From Carallia brachiata (Eukaryota; Streptophyta; Magnoliopsida; Malpighiales; Rhizophoraceae), in assembly GCA_021464245.1 (NCBI GenBank), contig JADCRB010000056.1, positions 1,687,219 through 1,751,218 of the forward strand: a stretch of 64,000 nt of DNA. Reading direction: 5' to 3'. A model generated the notes under the pieces. That model ran no database searches. It was not told the origin of the DNA and saw nothing but the letters and a program-made list of their open reading frames with translations. This document shows positions 55,966 through 64,000 of the stretch, piece after piece; positions within the stretch are counted from its first letter, which is position 1; each line of letters starts with the position of its first letter. The position numbers were made by a program, and so were the translations under genes.

Positions 55966-56437
55966 ACTAATTAGTCTGAACTACAAGTCTTTAGACTATT
56001 GTGGAACTTTTGGACTAATGCGGTCTTTCAACTATTATGGAAGTTTTCCATTATTCAGGAAGTCCTAGATTATTGAGGTCTTTCGGCTATTGTGTTAGTC
56101 TTTCGACTATTGACGAAAATATTAAAAGATTACTGCTTTATATCTATTTGCCGGTTTAGGATCTCCTTCGAATCTCTATAAATATATGGTTTAGGTGAAG
56201 GGAAAAAGGTGTGAGAGTAGTGAGTTAGAGAGAAAGGTGTGTTCTTGGGTTGTGTACAAAGGTGTTCTAAACTTGGGTTTGGATATTAAATATGAGTGTG
56301 ATATTTGTATAACTTTTCACGCAATAAGAATAAGTGTTCTCTCCATTGACGTAGGCAAGTTGCTGAACCATGTAAATTTTGTGTTTTCCAGTATAATCAT
56401 TATATTGTTTGTTTAATGTTTCCATCTTGACTCTTTG
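55966..56437 (+). repeat. Copia LTR (plus strand), truncated
   Basis: Inverted partner of 52586-53106: TTTAGACTATTGTGGAAC ... GTGTGAGAG ... GTAGGCAAGTTGCTGAACC. Before the dsRBD-bearing element inserted, the two LTRs met head to head. The 3' end is replaced by the LINE. Confidence 0.7.
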
Positions 56438-57920
56438 TTGTCTAGATTATTGAAGCAAAGGTATTTCCCTGGTGGCAATTTCTTGGAGGCCAAACTGGGG
56501 TACAAACTCAGCTATACTTGGAGGAGTATTTGTACTTCTCGAAAATTGCTTCAAACTGGACTCCGGTGGCTTATTGGCAATGGAAAAACAGTTGATATAT
56601 CGAGAGATCCGTGGCTGTCAGATCAAAATGGTTTTAAAGTTTTGTCTCCAAGGTTGAATTTGGGCTCCAACAAGGTGGAATTACTTATTGATTCCGACAC
56701 TCATCGGTGGCATGAAAGCTTCATTAAGCAACACTTCAGTCCAGGAGAAAGCAGCCAAATTATATCCATTCCTCTTAGCTTTCGTGGAGTGGAAGATACG
56801 CTTATATGGCACTATGATTGCAGAGGAATCTATACAGTCAAAAGTGCTCACCATCTTCCAAAAACACTTTCTGTGGTGAACAGTGGACCTTCTACTTCTT
56901 TCTTATCGAGCCAACGTGGATGGAAGAAGATTTGGAACCTCCATGTCCCTAATTAAATCAAACATTTTCGTTGGAGAGCTAGTAAGGGGTCTTTACCAAC
57001 TTCTCAAACTCTTAAGCAGAAAGGAATGCTTGCAGACTCTACTTGCCTTCGTTGTGGTGATCCTAATGAGTCATTTATTCATGCTATTTTGAAGTGTCCG
57101 TGGGCTGAGAGGATATGGTTCATGAGTCCTCTTGGCTTGAGTTGAGAGAGTCCATAATAGATGATTTTTCCCTCTGGTTTGTTTCCATGTTAGATGAAGC
57201 TCCACCGTAGGTCCCAGAATTTGTTGCAATGCTAGCGTGGGCCATTTGAATATCTCGCAATATTTTGGTAATGGAGCACAAAGTAATCTGTCCCTCAAAG
57301 GCCATTAAGATGGCAACCAACCTGCTTCAAGATTTTCAATTGGCTGCAAGCAAGCAAAGGCCACAAAGTCTAGAATGCAATGAGCTAAGTTGGCAGCCCC
57401 CAGATTTGGGTCTAATAAAAATCAATACAGATGCAGCAATAATGCAAGGCAGAGTGGTGTTTGGGGCTGTATTCCGGGACCATAATGGAGAGCCGATGTT
57501 AGTCATTAGCCAAGTACTTGAATGCAACTATTCCCCAGCTATAGCAGAACTAATGGCAGTCCGTTTTGCTCTTCAACAAGCCTCAACCCGATCTCTCTTG
57601 AATGTGGCACTTGAGACACATTGTATGGATGTAAAGCGGGCTGTCAAGAATCCCAAGGGAACTTCCACCAGCATGGGACTGCTTGCAGAGGATATTAAAA
57701 GCATGGCTTCTTGCTTCACTCGTTTTTCTATTAGTCATGTTTGCAAGGAAGTAAATACTGTTACACATGCAGTTGGTCAAGAAGCTTTGTCCATCTCTGG
57801 TGTAGTTGCATGGACTAGGTCCAATCTTTTTGATGTTTTTATCTTAATTGACAAAGATGTACACATAATTTAGATATCAATAAAGTCTGCATCTTTGTTC
57901 TCAAAAAAAGAAAAAAACAA
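56438..57920 (+). mobile_element. 5'-truncated L1-type LINE
   Basis: Only the C-terminal part of ORF2 remains. 56435-56956 reads LRWLIGNGKTVDISRDPWL and similar; it is followed by the zinc-binding part CLRCGDPNESFIHAILKCPW (57040-57110). A C-terminal RNase H domain follows: LIKINTDAAI (first Asp), AIAELMAVRFAL (Glu). The next expected Asp is His (ALETHCMDV), and the last motif reads TVTHAV. Stops at 56954 and elsewhere and one frame change break it. It ends with AATAAAG (57879) and an A-rich tail. Plant L1 elements carry this RNase H. Confidence 0.82.
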
Positions 57921-58007
57921 AAGATAACATGAAAGGCACGATCAAGCAATAAAATAATTTTTTTTAATGTTTTGGTCTAATTTCTTTATAAAAATTAGTC
58001 TATTTTG

Positions 58008-58040
58008 CAAAAAAGGAGGTATTTTAGAATACCTCTTTTC
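58008..58040. repeat. Recurrent array hairpin
   Basis: GAGGTATT-TTAG-AATACCTC. This copy shows what the 61370 site looked like before a MITE split it. Confidence 0.75.
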
Positions 58041-59488
58041 GCTTTCAGATTATCGCTGGTTTTGGAAGTTGTTTGTTGTTGTTATTTCTACCGTTCCTCG
58101 AACTGATGACCTTTGTTGAAGGTCATGGATGCATTGCCATCAAAGCAGCAAGAGGATGGTGCTGCAACTTGCAAATTTCTACATTAATTAAATAATTTTG
58201 CGACTTTGAGCTTTCCACAGCCAAGCGAGCGACGCGACCCTGCTAGTTCTGATTCTTCACTGTTCCAATGCTCATTGTAACCAGATGCAGAGGATTTTTT
58301 TTTTCTTTCTTTTTTTTTTTCATCTTTTTTTTGGGGGCAGAAAGAGTGGTGCAACTGCAATGTAATCTTGTTTTGGAACATCGTGACTCTATGTTCAAGA
58401 AGGTAAAATGATTATATGATTATGATATTTTTCGTCTCAGATAATAAGTTATGAGTGAAGGAGATAATTTTTTATTTTAAATTCAATGGAAAGAGAAAAG
58501 AGAACACCCTTTATTTTACTTATACCTTTTGTCCGGAAAAGCTTAAAAAAAAAAAAATTGTCCAGATTGATAAGGACCCATGCAAAAATATACATACAAA
58601 ATTAGTCTAATCTCTCTACGAAAAGGAAGGCATTTTCAAATACCTCTTTATTTTTTAAATGGTCCTTTTTTTACTTTCATTTTCCTGGGTTTTGATTTAT
58701 ATTGTTGCTACCACAGATCTTTAACCTCTGACGAAGACAAACATGTTATAAACGGATGGCCATCAGGGCAAGAAGTGGTTGGTGCCCCCTTTTACTTTTT
58801 GTTCTTATTTTACTAAGAATCTCTGCTAGTATCTTATGGCTTTATAATCCCTACTTTTTGGGTCCATTAAAAGGCTGGTCGGCCGTTAGCTATTGAAAAA
58901 ATAATTTTTTTATTCTTATAAACTCTATATACTCTTATTAAAATTATAACTCAAAATCTTCAAAATGAAAATCTTACATCTTAATCATGGAGTTGTCCCT
59001 AAAAAACTATAACTTTATACTTCAGTGAAGTGATGACCCACCACGTTGCAACTTTTCTTCTTTACTCTTCACTACTGCAACGCTACTGTTGCTGGATCTG
59101 GAAGATTAATAAGATTACCATGTGGGGATGATGAATTTCGCTGACTAAGGTGGTTAGTACGCTATGATTTAGGTTACTTTTGGTGAAATTGGGAATTGAG
59201 GTAAATCTAGTATAAAAGTTAGAATTGTGTTTTAACGTGTAAACCCGAAAAAAATTAACTTCATTAGAAGTTATTTTCATTTCTTGCAAAATTAGAAGTA
59301 GCAGACTATTGGCCACCATTTTGCAATCTTTTTTTTTTTTTTTTATCATGTTCCATTTTCAATGATTTTTTGGCATTAATGCTTAATGTTATAATTCCAT
59401 TAATGATATTAAATCCCAAAATAAATTTCACTTAAATGAGAATTCCTTTTATTAAATCATAATCATAAATTATTATTCATGATTATAA

Positions 59489-59705
59489 TTAAGGATTGTA
59501 GACCGTATCTGCAGTGAGAACTAATTCCTGTGTCTCGATAACATGTTTGTAAAAGTTGGCAAATGAATCACATAGAGATAGACTTCCATTGGAAAAAACA
59601 AAACAGTATCCGAGGACAAAGCTCATAAAAATTAACAAATAAAACAAAGTAGAGAACCCACTTTGCTTTTGTTTGTATTCGAGATCCAATTACCAAATCC
59701 ACCGT
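59489..59705 (-). other. Unrecognised gene-like fragment related to 44.5 kb
   Basis: A minus-strand frame (59689 to 59489) starts MDLEYKQKQSGF and continues with a hydrophobic stretch, FYLLIFMSFVLGYCFVF, then SNGSLSLCDSFANFYKHV. 59568-59705 matches 44508-44640. It may be a fragment of a host gene or TE. No function assigned. Confidence 0.35.
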
Positions 59706-59768
59706 ATTTTGGAATTGGTTTATTTATCCAAAGACAAAGCTAATAAAAGTTGAAATTGGTTTATTCTA

Positions 59769-59803
59769 CAAAAAGGGAGGTATTTTGGAATACCTCTTTT
59801 TTG
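59769..59803. repeat. Recurrent array hairpin
   Basis: GAGGTATT-TTGG-AATACCTC with A and T flanks, intact. Confidence 0.75.
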
Positions 59804-60154
59804 TTTTGTTTTTTCTTTTTTTGGGTTCATCCATGGTGGATGTTGTTGTTGTTGGTGTTACCAAGACCTCGAACTCTAAACCCCAAGCATGATCAATGAC
59901 ATGCCATTGAGGCGATGGGAGGTTGGTGCTGCTTTTTAACGAAAATTTTACTAGTCGAATAGCTTTATGCTTCAGACTTGTCCCGTGGCGTTGCAAATGT
60001 TACCGCTTTTTTCATTGTTCCGGTGCTTACTGTAACCAGAATCCGGAGGATTAATGTACAGTGCTGCCAGATTATGGTTGGCTAGTACGAGATGCTATAT
60101 GTTGCTTTTGTTTTTTTTTTTTTTTGTAGAAGGGTTAATGTTCGTGCATAGAAG

Positions 60155-60620
60155 CATGGTTGTTAGAACAGGCTTGGACTGGCCGGTCTGACCGGCTCAA
60201 CCGGTGATCGGTCAAAAGTCCGGGTCGGTTCATACTATTTTTTGGAGAAGAATCAAATCGGTCAAAAACCGATCAAAACCGGTGAAAATTAGACCAGTTG
60301 AACCAGTTAAAAATAAATCAAATATTTATGAATTATAATTTGACCACAATATTTAGTTAAACTACAATTTAAATTCTAACTTTAATTAAAATTTTTAATT
60401 TAATTTTAAATTCAATAAAAACTTTTAATTTAATCCTTAAAATTAAAAAAATTAATATTTAATCACTATTTACAAATATTATTTTTTTAATTACTTATAT
60501 ATATATATATAATATAATATAATATAATATTAAATACCAGTTTAAATATCAGTTTAACCGGTTGAACCTTAATTCATTAATATTTCTAGTTTAATGATCG
60601 GTCCGATTCTGACAATCTTG
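60155..60620. mobile_element. hAT-type MITE, longer copy
   Basis: Ends CATGGTTGTTAGAAC and, on the other strand, CAAGATTGTCAGAATCG. Flanked by CATAGAAG and TACAAAAG (5 of 8 match, eroded). It has CCGGTY-rich subterminal motifs (CTGACCGGCTCAACCGG; AACCGGTTGAACC) and an AT-rich centre with (AT)n. The empty version of the site is at 6950 and 49740. Confidence 0.65.
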
Positions 60621-61383
60621 TACAAAAGAGGCAGAGGGAAAAGAAGGGGTGATAGGGATAAAAAAACCTGTCACGTTGGAATTGATATAAATCCAGTGGA
60701 GTTAGAATTACTTGTTTAATTATAGACGAGAAAAATATACAATTTATTGACAATGAGCTTGAATCTATGGGTGGCAGCTGGCAGTAGGGAGATGGCTGCG
60801 AAGAAATCCACACACAGGCCGCTCTAAAATACTACTTTTTTTTTTTTTTTATTCTCACCAAACGTGCAAAAATACCTAGCATTTTCTAGGAAAATTGAGA
60901 ATCAACAAAAAAAAAAAGAGACACATTCAAGATACAAAATGAAAATGAAAAACTATAGAGAAAATATCTAAATCGTATTGTCCATGTCTCAAATTATGTT
61001 TAAATATTATTTTAGTCATGCATTAATGAGTGTAAAAACGCAGACACTAAAGTAAGAAAATTTGGAATTAATCGGTTAGAGCAGTTGATTCACCTACACT
61101 ATGTCAAGAGTAGTTGGATAATTGAAATTAAAAAAATATATAAATATGTTATTAGATGTTGATGAATAAATTACGTAACTAATTTAGTATGACCTAAGAT
61201 TAAACTGTATAGTAAAATTCAAATTTTGTATATTAAGAATAATTACGTGACACATAAAAAAAGAGCACAATCTATTAACGTTGATGCCAAGAAAGTTAGG
61301 AGAAAGCAATAAAATATTTTTTTAAATGTTTTATAGTCTTCTTTCTCTATAAAAAATTTGTCTTCAAAAAAGGAGGTATTTTA
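60621..61383 (+). repeat. Array unit
   Basis: The 'gaatctatgggtggcagctggcagtaggg' block (60762) and the left half of a hairpin (61370-61383). No gene. Confidence 0.65.
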
Positions 61384-62273
61384 GGGCCGTTTGGTATCGT
61401 TTTTATATTTTTTGTCTGTTTTTCACAAAAAAAAAAAGAAAACATGTTTAGTATCATTTTTGTTTTTCTCTTTTTTGTTGAAAAGTTGAAAATATTTTTC
61501 AAAGAAAAAAATAAATTGAGAAAATAATGAAATAATGTTTTCCTATTTTATTTTTCACTTTCTTCTTTACACTTTTTCTCACAATCTTTTCTCTTCCTAT
61601 CCACCTTCTTCACAATATCTCTCTTTACTCATTCTCTCTATATCCCCCTCTATTTTTTTCTCTCTACTCATTCTCTCTACACCCTCTCTCTCCCTCCTTT
61701 CTCTCTCTCTACCCTCTCTCTCTTTTCTTTTTCTCTCTTTACCACTCTCTCTATCCACTGTCTCTCTCTTTCTCTCTCTACCGTTCTATTTACACATTCT
61801 TTTCTACTCACTCTCTGTCTCCTTTTTCTCTCTCTAATGTTATCTCTACTCATTCTCTCTCTACCCACTCTCTCTTTCTCTCTCTCATTTTCCTCTCTCT
61901 ACCATTCTTTCTACTCATTCTCTCTACCTCTCTCTCACTCTCCTTTTTCTCTCTCTACTTATTCTTTCTTCATTTTTTCTCTCAACTCTATCTTTTTATT
62001 CTCTTTCTAACCACTCTCTCTACCCTTACTCTCTCTACTCATTCTCTTTTCTTGTCAACTTGTTCTTACTCTAGTCTTTTTTTCTCTCTCTATGTCTCTT
62101 TTATCTCTCTATCCATTTTCTATCATCTCTCTCTAACTATTCTTTTTTACTTTTCATCTCTTTATCAACCATTCTCTATATTTTTTCTCTCTCTATTCAT
62201 ACTCTTCTTACAAAAATTCAATAAACAATAAAAACGAAAAAATAAAAAATTGACAGCGTCTCCAAACGAGTCT
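61384..62273. mobile_element. 890-bp Tourist-like MITE splitting an array hairpin
   Basis: Ends GGGCCGTTTGG and, on the other strand, AGACTCGTTTGG. Target duplication TTA at 61381-61383 and 62274-62276. The interior is almost wholly CTCTCT-rich (61550-62200). The two halves of the hairpin, ...GGTATTTTA and TTAGAATATCTC..., are joined in the paralogue at 58008, which gives the empty site. PIF/Harbinger type by duplication and ends. Confidence 0.8.
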
Positions 62274-63121
62274 TTAGAATATCTCATTTTGCTTTCAGAT
62301 TAATTTATTTATCTTCTTCATGTTTTGGGTGTTTCGATATTATTGTTTTCACCATTCCTCGAACGCATGACTTTCATGGTCATGGATGCATTGCCGTCAA
62401 AGCAATAAGAGGATGGTGCTGTTACCTACAAAAGTTTAAATCAATTAAATAAGTTTGTGCTTTAGGCACTGGAACTCGCGGCCCAGCATGTTGCGACGTT
62501 TCTTCTTCTGCACTATTCCAATGCTTATAAGTAACCAGATGTGGAATTTTTTTTTTCGGATAAAAACAGGAAAAGAAAGAGTGTTGTTATGTAATATTGT
62601 CAGAAAAATTGTGTCTTTATATTCAAAGTCTGAAAACAACTAAATCTTTACAACATTACTGGTCATAGACGGTGAATTATAAGTTTAACTTTATTACTTG
62701 AATATGAAAGAATTAAAGAATGATCTTTTACATAAATTCAAATAATTTAGTTAATTTAACAACACCAAGGGTTTGAATTAACTAAGACTTAACATGTGTA
62801 GATAATGGATTGTTTGTGCTAATTTAGGTTGCTTTTGATTAAGACTTATGAATGTCCATCGATGTGATTTAGGTTGCTTTTAGTAAAGTTGAAAAATGAG
62901 GTAAATTTAGTGGACTAATTATATTTTTTATAATAAAAAAAATTGTAGACAAAATATTTTTTTAACTTATTTTTCAGTATGCTGTTCTAAAGTCTAAAAT
63001 GCTATGTAATAAAAAGTACATATAAACAAAAATTGAATTATGGTGTGTACTTATTATTAATTGTCAATTTAATTACGTCTAATTTTATTTCTGTATTAAT
63101 AGTTTGTCAAGTTTTTGTTTG
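62274..63121 (+). repeat. Array unit, continued
   Basis: Right half of the split hairpin, the 'gatgcattgccgtcaaagcaataagagg' block and the 'aattgaattatggtgtgtac' lead-in, up to the TRIM. No gene. Confidence 0.65.
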
Positions 63122-63772
63122 TGTAGGGAAACGCAAGGGCCCAAAATAGCAAGAAATCTAAACATGGTTTGAGTAAGTAACATGTAAGTGGGTTGGACAC
63201 TACTTATTAACCCAAAGCTTTAAAGCATTAGGAATATGAGTCTTTATCACTTATAAGTTACTTACTCTTTTTTTTTCTTTTTCGATATGGGATCTTTTAG
63301 TACAACAACTCACACATGAAATTCTAACAAGCTCCCCCGCAAGTGTGAGTCTCTCCACATTGGGCTTGCTCTGCTTGAACGCGCACCACTCTACCAAGCA
63401 CAATGGCACAATAGCGAGTAGGAATAGTGAGCAAAGTCATACTAAGCTTTTAGTTCGCTGCCAAATACTCTAAGAACCAAATTAGGTTATGCAGGGGTAA
63501 CATCCATAACAACTAATGTCTGTCGTCATACTCATCCCTTACTGAACCATCAACTTTTATACCACTTGTCGGGAAATGCGAGAGTCCAAAACGAAGAGAA
63601 ATCTAAACAGGGTTTGAGTAAGCAACACGTAAGTAGACTTGACACTACTTCTTAATTCAAAACCTTAAGGTATTGAGAGTATAGGTCATTATCATTTATA
63701 AGTTACTTACTCTTCCCTTCCTTTCTAATACGTGATATTTTAGTACAACAACTCGCACATAAAATTCTAACA
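63122..63772 (-). mobile_element. TRIM-type LTR element, complete (minus strand)
   Basis: LTRs 63122-63329 (208 bp) and 63567-63772 (206 bp), both with TGT...CTAACA ends. Target duplication GTTTG (63117-63121) and GTTTA (63773-63777). On the minus strand an eroded tRNA-Met primer site, GTGGTATAAAAG, follows the LTR. A purine tract, CTTGCGGGGGAGCT, precedes the other LTR. The 237-bp interior is non-coding. It inserted in the lead-in just before a hairpin copy. Confidence 0.82.
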
Positions 63773-63854
63773 GTTTAGGTAAAATTTCTTTCAAAAAAGA
63801 AAGAAAGTATTTTGGGATACAACTTATTTTCAAGTTTTTATAAAATTTAAGTCA

Positions 63855-63985
63855 CGTAGACCCAATATTTTTTAGAGTTGTTGATAACTCTATGCAAAGT
63901 TTAACCATACAAACCATGGAACAAAATCTGCATTTCATAAAGGTAATCGTGACTAGAAGCTAAAGGATAAAGCCAAAATATGTTA
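63855..63985 (-). pseudogene. Dioxygenase exon 11 fragment, inverted, at the window end
   Basis: The reverse complement reads ATTACCTTTATGAAATGCAG, then the exon ATTTTGTTCCATGGTTTGTA ... GAGTTATCAACAACTC. It keeps the intron 10 end and CAG acceptor. The lead-in and degenerate hairpin just upstream are in plus orientation, so this is a junction between oppositely oriented units. Confidence 0.7.
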
Positions 63986-64000
63986 GCACGACCTTTTGGT

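Larger units (their letters stand above)
57921..60154 (+). repeat. Array units
   Basis: The 'aacatgaaaggcacgatcaagc' block as at 19090, hairpin at 58008, a 'gatgcattgccatcaaagcagcaagagg' block, degenerate hairpin at 58620, an exon-less 3'-flank block (59030-59290) and the hairpin at 59769. No gene. Confidence 0.65.

Noticed and set aside
61535..61837. 100-codon Ser/Leu-rich frame
   Set aside because: Translation of the CTCTCT core of a MITE.
63120..63780. Cassandra-type TRIM with 5S rRNA-like LTR
   Set aside because: I did not find a 5S-like internal control region in the LTR; only the primer site and size fit.
1..64000. tRNA, rRNA, snoRNA or miRNA genes
   Set aside because: tRNA-like stretches were only SINE B boxes and primer-binding sites of LTR elements; no complete RNA gene could be supported by eye.

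Overview
The window is nuclear DNA of a flowering plant, most likely a eudicot. It is AT-rich and intron-containing, with a plant 2-oxoglutarate dioxygenase gene, a plant papain-type protease pseudogene and typically plant transposons (Tat-type Ty3/gypsy, Ty1/copia, TRIM, L1-type LINE, SINE, hAT, Tourist and Mutator MITEs). I cannot name the species. No rRNA, tRNA or CRISPR array was seen.

The only near-complete host gene is at 1208-4727 (+). It has 12 exons and would give about 329 aa for a DOXC-type 2-oxoglutarate/Fe(II) dioxygenase. Its iron ligands are intact and two introns are GC-AG, but the frame is broken in exon 6 and exon 12. Everything downstream to 64000 is built on many degenerate copies of this gene's 3' end and flanking DNA. 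Fragments of exons 11 and 12 recur at a dozen or more sites, and a block at about 22.95-26.4 kb lies in inverted orientation. A second, longer copy (exons 6-12 plus about 4 kb of flank) sits at 38.8-44.5 kb. A short hairpin (arms GAGGTATT/AATACCTC) recurs about 24 times at corresponding positions in the copies.

Transposons have inserted repeatedly into this array, often inside one another. 12356-15551 is an LTR element carrying a PDS5 cohesin-factor fragment, with a Tourist MITE inside one LTR. 26430-36870 is a complete 10.4-kb Tat-lineage retrotransposon (TSD TCGGG) with a gag-pol broken into short frames and a WUSCHEL-type homeodomain ORF between integrase and the 3' LTR. 44942-46806 is a Mutator-like element. 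50.4-57.9 kb stacks a TRIM, copia pieces in both orientations, a small LTR element (53107-55960, TSD CAAAG) encoding a dsRNA-binding-like domain, a solo LTR inside that element, and a 5'-truncated LINE. Two more TRIMs and several MITEs lie at 47.4, 60.2, 61.4 and 63.1 kb.

The most notable content is cellular protein domains carried by three different LTR elements: homeodomain, dsRNA-binding domain and PDS5 HEAT region. Next is the gene-derived array with its recurrent hairpin. Most frame breaks in the Tat pol are one-base length changes in short homopolymers, so some apparent pseudogenisation may be sequence error.
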